Shown one piece after another: positions 23,576-35,136 of a stretch of DNA of 64,000 nt. Source of the stretch: Gnetum montanum (Eukaryota > Streptophyta > Gnetopsida > Gnetales > Gnetaceae); contig MNCI01002227.1 of the NCBI GenBank assembly GCA_015680685.1, forward strand, positions 1 to 64,000, written 5' to 3'. Within the stretch, counting starts at the first letter, position 1. The number at the start of each line of letters is the position of its first letter. A model generated the notes under the pieces. That model was not told the DNA's origin. It made no database searches and saw nothing but the letters and a program-made list of their open reading frames with translations. The translations under genes were made by a program, and so were the position numbers.

Positions 23576-24655
23576 CTATGGTTCTCTTTTAAGTGTCATT
23601 TGTGATCATAAATACAATCGAGGGTTAGTCATTTGGATAGAATCTTATTTCATTTAGATACCTTCCTTAGTTTAATCAAGTTGAGTTTAGTGGTCAAAAG
23701 TTGAGATTTTAGTGTTAAGTTCTTATTTAGTGATCGTAGGTGTATGATATTATTTTATTTATGCTTTAACAAAAGTTGAGTTCTAAGATTAACTCTTATG
23801 ATTATTAAATTAATATTATTCTAATATCTTTTTCATGGGATGTTAGAAAAATTTTCTATGAAAATGTAGTATTTAATGCCCCCACAATGTAAAGTGTATC
23901 TTTGATAGCTCAAGGATTGAAGCACAAGTGAAAATAAATAAAAAGGTGTTGAGTTATGGCTTGTGGAAGGCTCTAGGCTCTAAAAAATTGCAAAAATCCT
24001 CATGCATTTGGAAGAAAATATGAAAAATGAGCTAAGTGCCATGTGTATTTATATAATTTTTATGTTGTGTCTATGGGGATGCCTTGACAATGTTACATCA
24101 ATTAATATGGCTACATCGATGTAGCTATTCGTAGCTATTTTATTTTTTACATAAGATATTGAGGAATTTTGAACAAGTTTGGGGTCAAAACAAGAGCCAA
24201 AAAGCTAGGAAATCATGGTAACAACATAATTAAGTGTATGATTCACAAAATTAGAGCAATTTGATCATGTGGAATGAGTAATTGGAGGATGTTCCTTATG
24301 CCAAAGTAGAGCAAAGACTAGATGATGGAAGCTATTAAGATGATTGAGATTGTAATGGGGTCCATAGTGAGGAGGTTTAAACTAGAAAAAACCAAAAGAT
24401 ATGCAATTGGGTCCTCCCTAAAGTAGGCTTATGCCTAATATATTCTTGCATAACCTCATCACAAGGAGTCCATAGGCAACTTAGATGATGAATGGTTATT
24501 CAAATTAAAAACCATATCCATGTGAGGGATTGTCTTAGGATTATGTAAATTATTAAACAAAACCATCAATTTACCATGGCATGAGGCAGTGAGGTGAGAG
24601 AAATAGAGTGCAAGAATGGTAGAAAGAAAAATATGCATAATGGTTGGATGGGATC
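23576..24655 (-). other. 3' region of D between integrase and additional ORF, part 2
   Basis: The part at 24100-24655 is the reverse complement of about 48650-49130 of A, which identifies it as element DNA. A polypurine-like motif (minus strand CATTGTGGGGGCA, 23877-23889) sits about 0.3 kb upstream of the additional ORF. A minus-strand open frame in this region (24459-24695) runs into the inserted solo LTR and is not regarded as a gene. Confidence 0.65.
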
Positions 24656-25536
24656 TAATGAACAGTGTTTTGGCTAGCTTCAATATCGGATACATGATAT
24701 TAGATCCTTGATATTAGATACCTAATATCAGGGGCCAAGATGCAATGTTGCATATATGATATCACAAGATGTGTGTCAGCCTTTAAATATAGTGCTTGGG
24801 CACATGGTTTGGATATAGTTTAGTCAATAGAGTAGTCCAACTATTATAGTTTTACTTTTTAGTCTTAGAGAATAGTTAGTGAGTGCCCCTAGTGTGGATC
24901 TAAGTCAGTTGTGTAACATCTTATTTGAGTGGCAAAGTACTTGGACACATTCCATGAATGACAATAAGACTGAGATTGATTCTTATTCATTGTAGCACTT
25001 TAACTTAGATTATATTTACTTTCCATGCAATTTACTTTTCATGTACTTAGTTAATATTTACATTTCCATGCATATTACTGAATTGGCAGAATGAGCGCAA
25101 CTAGTTTCAAGCATAAACATGTATTCACTTGGTAACCCCAGTAGTGTTATTATTTGGTTCACCTAGTAGCATAGCACTTGGTAATCCTAGTAGTGGATAC
25201 GTGGGTTCAAGATGTGTATGGCAAGCTAGGAATAAAAATTCATTGCTCGTAGGTTAGTTTAGACTTTACTTTCCATTGTTAATTAGATTAAATAGTTAAT
25301 TTCTCTATTACCATTAGGAGTAGCTTAGGGTCAAACAACATCAATTATCATATGCCTCACTTTAGACTAAACCATACATGACAAAGCTACCACTAGTCCA
25401 AGTGGAAGACAGTGAACTATGATCAAAACATAACAATCTAGATGCACAACTACTCCCATCCATGGAATTCAACCAGATCATGTGTGAATGCTTATGATTC
25501 ATATGGTTGGACGTAGGGGTATCTTGCCACTCATTA
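24656..25536 (+). mobile_element. Solo Ty3/gypsy LTR inside D, GGATC target duplication
   Basis: A complete LTR in + orientation, from TAATG (decayed TGATG) to CATTA (decayed CATCA), with no internal sequence. GGATC occurs at 24651-24655 and 25537-25541. The paralogous position in A, near 48650-48660 in the other orientation, has a single GGATC and no LTR, which gives an empty-site control. It resembles the E2 LTR most, including TTGGACGTAGGGGTATCTTGCC-like text near its end. U3 has several GATATC/GATATT repeats upstream of a TTTAAATATA box near 24782. Confidence 0.92.
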
Positions 25537-25541
25537 GGATC

Positions 25542-26419
25542 CTTAGTGGATTTTGTGATTAAGATAATTTGATACAAGTTTGTTCCATGTCTAAACTAAG
25601 TCCATTTCGATGACAACAACCTTGGATTAATGTATTTCCCCTTTCTTGCCACCATGAGCCTACGACAATGACAATGAAGAACCATCACTTTACGAAAGGA
25701 AGAAAAGAGAAGAAGGAAGTAGGTAGGGCCTTAGTTAGAGGAGTGCCTTCAAGCATGGGTAACATGTCTTTCTAGCTCCACAACCAATGCTTGTAGCCCA
25801 AGATATTATTAGAGAGGTGTGCTTTGAATTCCTTTTTTTTAGTGGGAATCACATCATACAGAGACATACTTCCTTTTATGGTCAATTGTAGTAGTGATGA
25901 TATACCTATGAGGAACCATAGAAATTAAGAAGGTAGTTGAAAAAATGACACAACAATTCTTCTTGAGGTTACATCTTTTTTCATTTCCACTTGCTCCTTT
26001 CCCAATTCATTGGGTAACAAGATCATATGTTACTTTTAGTTTTGATGTAAAAGAATCTTCATGTTCCCATGATGTAGAACTCCACATGAGATAAATGGAA
26101 TGGGTGGATGCCATGAATTTATTGCTTGATAACATGGAAAATGGATAGACTATTAGTAGCGAGCATAATCAAAAGACAAAGTTGGTCTTAATTATTAAAT
26201 CATAATCTTGATAGCTGCATTCAACAATTCCAAAATTTGCAATACTAATGGAACAAAATTGAAGATTTCAAATAAGACTAAATGAAAACAACAAAAAAGA
26301 AAAATAAATAAAATAATTAGTAAAATACACAGAAAATCAAAAAAATATAAAGAACATTACAAAAAAAATAGAAGAAAAACTCTTTTCATCCTCATCATGA
26401 TGTTATGGTAGATGGATAT
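25542..26419 (-). other. 3' region of D after integrase, part 1
   Basis: On the minus strand this follows the end of integrase. It starts at the purine motif TTAGTCATGGGGGAGAT (26419-26437), followed by a tract that is T-rich on the sense strand (about 26280-26390). The block at about 25690-25880 aligns in reverse with 48330-48450 of A and 3661-3830 of E1 (CTACAAGCATTGGTTATGG-like text). It is non-coding. Confidence 0.6.
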
Positions 26420-27750
26420 CTCCCCCATGACTAAGTTGGAAGGAGAAGATTAAGAAGATATAGTGATCTTATTCTTGATCAGAGGTATTAGTGTTATGAT
26501 TGGTTACTTGGAAGTCCATGAAGGGTTTAAGTTACTAGATATTGACTAGCATGTGCTTCTAAGGACTTATTGGATAGTAAATTCTCATAGACTCAAAAGG
26601 AAAAGTTTAGTGTGTGATGTAAGGTGCTTACCATAATGTTTGAAACTTAGTTCGTTGTAGCACATGTATGGGATTCTAATAGAGAACCTTGTCTCTTGGT
26701 TTGAACATAACCTCACTTATCTATTTGTCATGACGTTGTTTATTGTATGCTTTGTGTACTTCGTTCATCATTAGAGCTACTCTTTGATTTTTGTCTTACA
26801 CGTTAAGTGTTATTATTCATTTCTTTTGCACTAGGCTAATTTCTAAGTCAAATTCACATGTAGTTGTGAGTGTATGGAGTTTAGTTTGAGTTGGAATTTT
26901 GGGTAACTTTCCTTACACTAACTCATAATGATAATAGTTTATAGGAAGTTTTCAAGTTGAGCGATTTGTCCAAATGGCATCATTGAGTTTAGTGCCTCGA
27001 TCTTTCCTATATCTACCAATGGTTCACATTAAAATTCTAGTGATCTCCCTATTAGTTACCTTTGCTTGACTGTTGTCTTGAGGATGATAAGGTGTTGTGA
27101 ATTTAAGTTATACCCCCAAGCATTACATTAACTTGCGAAAGGTAGCACCTGTGAAATGTGTTCCATTGTCAAAAATTAGTGCTCTAGACATACCAAACAT
27201 TTTTACCACCTATTGTTGAAAGAAAAGAGCCATAGTAGTGTAGGTATAGTTAGAAATAGTTGCAGCTTCATCCCACTTGGTATAGTAGTTAATAGTGATA
27301 ATAATGTATGACTTTTTGTTGGACATGGGAGTGATGGGTCATCCCCTCATCTCATTGACACCTCTCATAAGAACAAGAGAAATGGTGAGTATCCTTGAAG
27401 ATTTTTAGTCAAAAATATCCTACCATCAAGATCTTTGTAATCATTCTTCTTCATGAATAGTCATCCCCACAAGGGCCCTTGTGAGCATCTTGAAGGACTC
27501 TCAATTGATTTGCATCAGATACACACCATCGTACCAAGCCATCGACACAAACCTTTTAGGGATTACCCTTAATATTCATGTAGTGTTTGACCTTGTGAAG
27601 AAACTGTTATTTCATCCTATGATCTCACTCAGTAGGAGTCTTCTATGTGGGTAGATATGAGAGGAATTCATCAAATCAATTTGTGACTAGTGATTCATGA
27701 ACTTTGGTTACCGTAGCAAAGAAAATTTCATTTAGAAATTGATTGGATAA
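26420..27750 (-). pseudogene. pol: Integrase of D (broken)
   Basis: The minus strand, read with stops and shifts, shows integrase core text: KKSYIIITINYYTKWDEA near 27240-27330, then IFDNGTHFTGATFRKLM, the TPYHPQDNSQAKVTNREITRI block and a C-terminal tail to about 26420. The second catalytic Asp is kept (DNGTHF). The position expected to hold the catalytic Glu reads Lys (QAKV), as in A. The domain would insert element cDNA into the host genome. TAG stops at former Gln or Trp codons are frequent. Confidence 0.7.
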
Positions 27751-28221
27751 GGACTCTTCATCATCATTTCTATTCCATCTTAATTAAGACAAATGATCTA
27801 CAACTACATTTTTGGTCCCTTTTCTATTCACCATTTTAAGATCAAACTATTGTAAGATCACCAACCACCATATAACACAAGGGCTTACCATTAACTTGTT
27901 CATCAAAAAGTGGATTACACTGTGATCAGTACGTATAGAAATTAGGTATCTAAACATATAGTGCTTGAATTTTCCTAAAGCATACATCATCATCATGAGC
28001 TCCTTTTCTATGGTGATGTAAGTGAGTTGTACACCCATGATGCTCTTGCTTACACAATAGATATAATTTGGCCATTTTGATCATGGATTTCTATCAAAAC
28101 CACTTCCAATACATAGTTGGATGCATCTATCATGATGTGGAAAGGTTTGGACTAATCAAGAGTCCATAGAATGGGTATTTCTTTGAGCTTCTATTTTATA
28201 TATTGAAATTCTTGTTCACAT
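27751..28221 (-). pseudogene. pol: RNase H of D and end of RT connection
   Basis: On the minus strand the copia insertion ends at 28221 and element D resumes with CEQEFQYIK, then MIDASNYV near 28110. The open stretch 27847-28038 has QLTYITIEKELMMMMYALGKFKHYMF, DHSVIHFLMNKLMVSP and WWLVILQ, the RNase H block seen also in A, B and C. This rejoins in sense with the RT text at 35137-35170, which shows that the copia element interrupts one coding region. Confidence 0.78.
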
Positions 28222-29286
28222 TGTTGACCTTTGTTGTGTCAAAACCTTGGAAAATGGAAAAGTTGGAAAATGTGCTTGTGAGATCTTGCAAGACTAGGAA
28301 AGGATGAGGATAAGAGTAGAATGGGATCGAGACAAAGAGCATGATGAGACTAAGATAAAAGAATGTTGAGACTAAGAGGAAAGCATGAGTTGTTAATTTG
28401 AAGTGACAAAGTCTCAACAAAGATTGTAAAGATTTAGATAAATTCTTGAGAATGCAATACATCTAGAAGTCAAAAGAAGACATTCCATGTTTGCTAGGAT
28501 AGCCTAGAAGAATAGCAAAAATCCCAATTGAAAAGCTCAATTTTAGGCTAGATATCATAGAGAAACAACAAACATTCCAAGTGTAGCTAAGGTGTCCCAA
28601 TTCTAGTGAGACATCCCATTTGCAAGTTCCAAAATCTCTACAAGATGTCTCAAGCTTGTTCAAGATGTTCCAACTGGTCATTTTCTAGCTATTGTACAAA
28701 CTCCAATGGTCATTTGATAATGACAAAGGCTATATAAAAGAGACAGTATCTTTATGGAATAATATAACACTCTTCACACAAATATTCTCATCATAGTATA
28801 CATTTAGTAAAATACTTTGTACTTTAATTCTTGATCATTTGATTTATGTATTGTATTTGTTGAGAGCCTTGATCTTTCTTTTCTCCCTTTGGAAGCCTTG
28901 TGGGGTTGATGCACTTCTTGTGAGAAGGCATCTCTTGAGCTTATTAGGACCTTGTAGGGTTGGGTGTGTTTTTGAGAAAAAAACATTCAAGTGGAGCTTA
29001 AGATATTATAAAGGTCGTAGGATCGTTAAAAACACATTTTGAGCTTGTTGGAACCTTGCAAGATTGGGTGTTTTTGTGTGAAAACATGCCTTGTGAAGCT
29101 CAAACTTTGTAAAGGTTGTGATGTTCTTGAAATCACATTTTTAAAGGAACAAAATTTGAAGATGTGCAGGAATTCTACCCTTTAAGTGTGAATGTACCTA
29201 AGTTGGAGAACTATGTACATTTGTGTGTATTTTTTACTTTAATTTGTGGAAGTTATTCAATCCCCCTTCTAAGTTCTTGATATTCA
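28222..29286 (+). repeat. 5' LTR of the copia element (1065 bp)
   Basis: Starts TGTTGACC and ends TTGATATTCA. It aligns end to end with 34056-35136 and with the solo LTR at 49875-50941. The 3' half contains three partial internal repeats of CCTTG(T/C)(G/A)GGTTGGGTG type, near 28896, 28950 and 29052, also present in the other two LTRs. Confidence 0.88.
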
Positions 29287-29287
29287 A

Positions 29288-29301
29288 GTCATATCAAAGC
29301 A
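29288..29301 (+). promoter_or_regulatory. Primer binding site of the copia element, decayed
   Basis: TCATATCAAAGC just after the LTR resembles TGGTATCAGAGC, the usual initiator tRNA-Met site of plant copia elements. Confidence 0.6.
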
Positions 29302-29342
29302 TGATACTCCTAGTTTTAAGCATAACAACTTAGAAGTAAGCG

Positions 29343-31000
29343 ATGAAAGAAACATCATACACCAAACCACCACTGTTCAATGGGATCAACTTTGCATACT
29401 AGAAGGCTCAAATGCAAGGATTCTTTGAATCCATGGAATTCAAAGTTTGAAAATGTATCATGGAGGGATACACTCCATCTATCGATAGCACTACAAATAC
29501 TACAAAACCAAGAAGTAAGTGGATTCAAGATGAGAAAGATAAGTTTATGTTTGATTCTATAGCAAATAACTATCTTTATTGTGCTTTAAGTAAATTGTAG
29601 TTCAATAGAGTAGCTAGTTGCAAAACTACCGAAGAGATTTGGGAGGTGCTAGAAGCTACTTATGAAGATACATTTGTTATTAAGTAATCCAAGCTTCTAG
29701 TTTTACAAAGTGAGTATGAAAAGTTAAAAATGAAATAAAAAGAGAAGATTAAAGATTACTTCTCTAAAGCCAATGATCTAGTTGTAGCCATCATAGGAAT
29801 AGGAAAGGCTCTACCCGAGAGTGATGTTATTATCAAAATGATAAGAACCTTGTAGCATAAATTCAAACCTAAGATAACAACCATGAGGAAAATTAGGGAC
29901 TTATTTGTCTTGAAGTTTGAAGATATTCAAAGGGCACTTATTGGTTACAAGATGAATCTCATAGGTGAAGGTGAAATTAACAAATCCTCCATTTCTTTCA
30001 AAAGCTCATCAAAAGAGAAGGATCCATTTGATTAAGATTAAAATAGTAAAGATGAATTGGCTCTGTTATCTAGAAAAGTTGAGAGGCTATTGGCATGAAA
30101 AGAAAAGAATTTCAATCAAATTGACATCAAGGATAGAGAAAGAGGTAAACATTTCAAAAATTCTAATATTAATGCATATTCTATAGAATGTGTGATTTGT
30201 GGCAGTAGAGGTTATGTGGCCTTTGAATGTCCAAGTGCTAGTAGGTTGCAAAAGAATGAACTCATCCAAGCTGAAAAGAAAGGGAAAAATCTCTACATAA
30301 GCTAGGATGAGGATTACAATGAAGAGGAAATAGATGACACCTCCACAAGATCACATCTTATTTGCATGGTCCTTACTCATGAAGATCTATCAGTAAAGAC
30401 TGAAGAATCTAAAGGTATGCTTAAGGAAATGTATGATTTACTATGTAATGAAAGCATCTCCTTTCAGAGTTTATACATTAACATGAAAAAAGCTTTGAAA
30501 GATAAAGAATTAGAACTATCTTAACAAAATTTAAAATGCTTAGATCTCACAAAGGAAAACTTAGACCTAAGTGTTGCAAATCAAAGACTTATGTCTTCCC
30601 ATGAGCATATTGCCAAAGAACTTGTAGATACAAATCTTATCAATGAAAGGCTTGCAAAAGGAAAAGAGACTCTACGAATTATGTTGGAACAAGGAAGAAA
30701 TCCAAATGACAAGAGTGGTTTGGGAATTCACTCACAAAATTAGGCATTCTCAAGTACTTCATCCAAATGGAAGTATACACCAAGGTTTGATCATCTTGCC
30801 CAAATAAGAAAAACCATATGTTATTACTATGGAAAGTATGAGCATAAACAATCATGTTGTTGATTAAGAATAAAACACTATAATATGACTCCTTAGTATT
30901 AGTAAAAGATGCCTAGTAAGGATGCCTTGGAGGCTAAAAAGGTTTGGAGAGTCAAGTTGAAGAGGGAAGAAGAAAAAACAAATACACATGCATCCCATCT
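29343..31000 (+). pseudogene. gag: Copia-type Gag (UBN2-like) with two zinc knuckles, broken
   Basis: From an ATG at 29343 the text reads KPPLFNGINFAY, then MQGFFESMEFKV, CKTTEEIWEVLEATY (about 29615-29665), LQSEYEKLKM, KDYFSKANDLV and RNPNDKSGLG. This is the order of the copia-type Gag domain. A first zinc knuckle (CVICGSRGYVAFEC) lies near 30190-30235, and a second (CYYYGKYEHKQSCC, one Cys changed to Tyr) near 30818-30862. Between them is a Lys/Glu/Leu-rich helical stretch. Stops (TAG, TAA) at several Gln or Trp positions make it non-functional. Text fades after KREEEKTNTH near 30990, where protease and integrase would be expected but are absent. Confidence 0.82.
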
Positions 31001-31552
31001 AATGGTAAAAAACTCCATAGGGATGGAGTAGAAATTAGGATAGTGGGGGACATCTAATTATTATAAGGGAGGGGTCTAAAAGGATAACCTAATTATAAAT
31101 CTTCTTAAGCATGCCATTTCCTAAGATCAAGCAAGGTAAGTATGGTAAGTATGGGTAAGTATATTTCCTTGACTTGCATTATGTTTTAGGTATGATACTT
31201 ATCTTGGCTTTCTTTTTTATAATTATCCTTGGTAGCATCTATTAAAAAGCCCCCAAACCTTTCACCCTATTTTTCCATTCATTGTTTCCTAAGAAGAACT
31301 GACTTGCAAATGAGACGTTCCAAAAGAGGTCTCACCTGAGACATCCCAACCAAAATTAAGATGTCTCACTAAGTTCTGACTTGACTCCAGTAAGATGTCT
31401 CATCTGTGGCATTAACCCTATTGAGGATGTTGCCTATTTAAAATGACCAATCATTCTTCTTCCTTTTCATTCCACTCCAAGGTTTAGATATCCAAACTTA
31501 GTCTACTAGGGCTTTATCTTTACTTTAACTCCACTCCATCAAGCTTGAATCC

Positions 31553-32480
31553 ATGGCACACAAGAAGATAGGGACATCAAGGTAGTCTCCACACATGTCC
31601 AAAGATGTAAAAGATGCATCTACAAGCAATTCCAACACTTATTAGCCTCATTTCTTCTCTATAAATTCCCAACATAAGTTTGAAGTAAACTGCTCTATAT
31701 CCATTATTAGTGAACAAATTTTTAGCATTCAATAGCACTGTTAGCAAGTACTAATATCTTATTTTGAAGTGATTAGATGGGTATTCATTATTTCTATGAT
31801 ATTTTACATCTCAAAGGTTTTGGTTAGGGAATTTTATGGTAATATTGTTATCAATAATGTTGCTATTGGGGCATTTACTACTATGGCCGATGGTATTGCT
31901 GTTGAAATTTCTCCTCAAGTTGTAAATGCATTGCTTGGGGTTTCTAGCACAAATGTTCATCAAGTTGTGATTGATTCTATGGAAGATATTTTACAAACAA
32001 CATTATTTAGTAATGCATGATTAGTTTTGTGATGCTTTTTTGGTAGCTTTGTTTATTTAAGAAGTGGGAAAATGTATAGATAATAGATGTCATGAGATGC
32101 CTCTTCTCTCTTCCTTATTATTATGTACAATATCATTCAGAAAGGAGGAAGCTATAATTATCTACTATCATATGAAGAATTTTTACTATTTTGTTTACTA
32201 ATCAGGAAACCTTTAGATTTGTATCATATCATTTATAGGGATATGCTTAGTATGTTCACTCATGAGTGTATCTGTGAACACCCTCTCCTTATCAGCCTAC
32301 TTGTTTGTTAGGGAAGTCATTTGATTGAATATTTTCCACTTCTCAAAGGGAAGAGGAGTCTTACTGAGTACTCTAAAAAGAGGAATGTTACTTACATCAA
32401 ATTAGCAGCCCATTCTACATTCTAGACACATAAAAAGCAAGCATCTTCTCCACCTTTGGCCTCACCTCAATTAAAAAGGT
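31553..32480 (+). pseudogene. Second ORF of the copia element, plant-transposon-protein-like
   Basis: An ATG at 31553 opens MAHKKIGTSR. The best stretch (31769-32020) reads KVLVREFYGNIVINNVAIG, then GIAVEISPQVVNALLGVSSTN. Further on come CIDNRCHEMP, YEEFLLFCLLIRKPLDL (about 32175-32225) and ISLLV near 32295. The pattern VREFY.N, V.G..V..SP..I..LLG, then a motif like FLLYCLL and a final short helix, resembles the putative plant transposon protein domain found in many plant LTR elements and related ORFs. I infer this from memory of the pattern only. Stops and shifts break it. It occupies the place of pol. Confidence 0.42.
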
Positions 32481-33688
32481 CCAAGTGAATTAGTGCATGG
32501 GTAGGATATTTATTAAAGAAGGCCTTACAAACCATTGCAAAGAATATGGGGAAGATAGGAAGAAATCTCTCTTACCTTTGTAAGTGAATGGACATAGTTG
32601 GTCTTCTCCCTCCTCTGGATGGTTTGTAGTTTGAGGAGATTGTAGCTCCTCATTAGATAGACATTGATGAAGATGGACTAGTACCAGCCAGACATCTTGT
32701 AGCTATAAGGCCATCATGTGCATATGATTTAGTGAATGAATTAGATTAAGAGGATCTCATAGTAGTAGGAAAAACCCATCCTTCATACCAAGTAGCTAGA
32801 AATAAATGTTTTTTTGCAAGGAAAGTCTTCTAAAATACTCTCCAACCATTTAAAAGTGAGGATGCACCCCAATCTTTTAAGAAATATGTGATGACGAGTA
32901 TCTTTGGTGTTGTATCTCATTGGTAGCAAGCACCTTGCAAGACTTATCAATGTAAAGGTACTCCATCATCTTCTAGGTTGGATCCATCACATCCTTCTTC
33001 ATCATAATCTTAATTTAGGATGAAGTTTTGGCCTAGAAAAGCTATAGTTGTAGTCTCTTCCTCAGAACATGATGACAAGCAATAGGTCTCCCACTCTAAC
33101 ATCAATAGTGATGATGATGAGAAGAAGACCTACAGGCCCACACATGCAATGTTAGGTTGAGATGACGACGACGACATCAAGGTCAACAATTAGGGCCTTA
33201 ATATAATCTCCTTCTTTTAGGTGCTATCCAAAAAAAAGGAGAGTTTTTGAGATTGAGAACTTATGAAATTTTCATGTTGATACTTAGTAATTTATGAATG
33301 TAGTACATGTTTATGTGTTTTTGCTATTTCATGATATTTTCATGTTGATACTTAGTAATTTATGTTTTTTGGTTATCTTATGCCTTGGATATATATATTC
33401 TATGTTGGTTATGTTATATAGTTTTATGAGAACATGATTAATGTAGTTTAAGGCTATGCTTGGATATTTTTATCAACCTTGGTATACATATTGATTGTCT
33501 TTGAAATAGGTTATGTGGAGTTTAGTTTTGGTGCACGGCTATGTTTTTATGTGCTTTATGGATTATATGCTTTGGACTTGCATTTTGGATAGGATTGGGT
33601 AGTTTTTTATGTGAGTAATTCATGTTAGCCCTATGAGATCATTACTAATGGATGTATGCTCATTAATCGATATCCATCTCTTTTTTTA
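32481..33688. other. Copia element 3' internal region, no gene recognised
   Basis: An Asp-rich text (DDDDD-like, near 33110-33175) may be the C-terminus of the second ORF. The rest is T-rich with no recognised coding content. The open frame at 33633-33869 runs into the LTR and is not credible. Confidence 0.45.
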
Positions 33689-34160
33689 TCCTTGCCATCA
33701 TAAGATTATTTTTAGCATTTTATATGCTTTTGCTTTTAATTGCATGTCTTATATTATTTATTATATTATTATGTTGACTCATTTTCTCATGTTTTGGACA
33801 TCACCAAAAAGGGGGAGATTGTTGACCTTTTGGTATGTCAAAACCTTGAAAAATGGAGAAGTTGGATAATGTGCTAGTGATGCCTTGAAGAACTAGGAAA
33901 GGACCAAGACAAGAGAATTTTACATCCTTGACATCATAAGATTATTTTTAGCATTTTATATGCTTGTGCTTTTAATTGCATATCTTATATTGTTTATTAT
34001 GCTATTATGCTGACTCATTTTCTCATGTTTTGGACATCATTAAAAAGGGGAAGATTGTTGACCTTTTGGTATGTCAAAACCTTGAAAAATGGAGAAGTTG
34101 GAAAATGTGCTTGTGAGGTCTTGTAGGACTAGGAAAGGACTAAGACAAGCATAATGGAAT
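33689..34160 (+). repeat. 236-bp tandem duplication across the 3' LTR junction
   Basis: Bases 33689-33924 and 33925-34160 align. Each copy contains CATCATAAGATTATTTTTAGC, the polypurine tract and the first 105 bp of the LTR (starting TGTTGACC at 33820 and 34056). Only the second copy continues into the full LTR. Confidence 0.85.
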
Positions 34161-35136
34161 TGAGATGAACAACATGATGAGATCAAGACAAGAGCATGTT
34201 AAGAATAAGATGAGAGAGTGAGTTGTCAATTTGAAGTGACAAACTCTCAACAAAGAATGCAATGATTTAGAGAAATTTTAGAGTATGAAAGACATCTAAA
34301 AGTCAAAAGAAGATGTCCCATGTCTGCCAAGATTTCGTAGAAGAATACTAGACATTCGAGTTCCAAAGCTTAATTTTAGGATAAATTTCCTAGAAAAATA
34401 GTAGATGTTCCAAGTGTAGTTGAGACATCCCAATCAAGACATCTCATGTAAGACATCCTAATTCCAGTAAAACATCCCACCTACAATTTTTAGTATCTAA
34501 ATAAGATGTCTCAAGCTTGTTGGAGACATGCCAACTAGCCATTTTCCAATCATTGTACAAACTCCAATGGTCATTTAACAATAACAAAGGCTATAAAAGA
34601 GATGATACCTTTGTGGAAGAATATAGTACTATTTACATGAATATTTCCATCATTATATACATATGGTGAAATATTTTGTACTTCAATTCTTGATCATTTG
34701 ATTTGTGTATTATATTTTTTGAGTGCTAAGTAAGGAATCTATGCTTTGAGTACATTGTTTGCTTGATCTTTCTTTTCTCCCTTTGTAAGACTTGTGAAAT
34801 TGATATGCTTCTTACAAGAAGATGTTCTTGAGCTTATCAAAACCTTGTGGGGTTGGGTGTATTTTTGAGTGAAAACACCCCAAGTAGATCTGAAGATATT
34901 GTAAAGGCTATGGGATTCTTAAAACCACATTTTAAGCTTGTTGGGGCCTTGTGGGGTTGGGTGTGTTTCTATGTGAACATACCCCTTGCAAAGCTGAAAC
35001 TTTGTAAAGGTGTGTAGGAATTCTACTCTCCAAGTGTGGATGTACCTAAGTTGGAGAACAACGTACATCTGTGTGTAGTTTTTATTTTTTAACTGGTGTA
35101 ACTTATTCAAGCCTCCTTCTAAGTTCTTCATCGTCA
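34056..35136 (+). repeat. 3' LTR of the copia element (1081 bp)
   Basis: Begins TGTTGACC after a purine tract, ends CATCGTCA, and aligns with 28222-29286 and 49875-50941. Mismatches and short indels between the two LTRs are easily seen, so this insertion is itself old, though younger than D. Confidence 0.87.

Larger units (their letters stand above)
28222..35136 (+). mobile_element. Ty1/copia non-autonomous element inserted in D
   Basis: Two LTRs of the same family (28222-29286 and 34056-35136) enclose 4.8 kb. After the 5' LTR come a tRNA-Met-type primer site, a copia-type Gag and a second, unrelated ORF remnant. No protease, integrase, RT or RNase H was found. A polypurine tract (AAAAGGGGAAGATTG-like) precedes the 3' LTR. 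It splits the pol of D between RT and RNase H. The flanks (CACAT at 28217-28221, TTAAT at 35137-35141) do not match well, so the target duplication has decayed or an end is off by a few bases. Confidence 0.85.

Noticed and set aside
33820-33924. A separate truncated copia LTR
   Set aside because: The flanking internal sequence is duplicated together with it at an exact 236-bp offset, so it is part of a tandem duplication and not another insertion.
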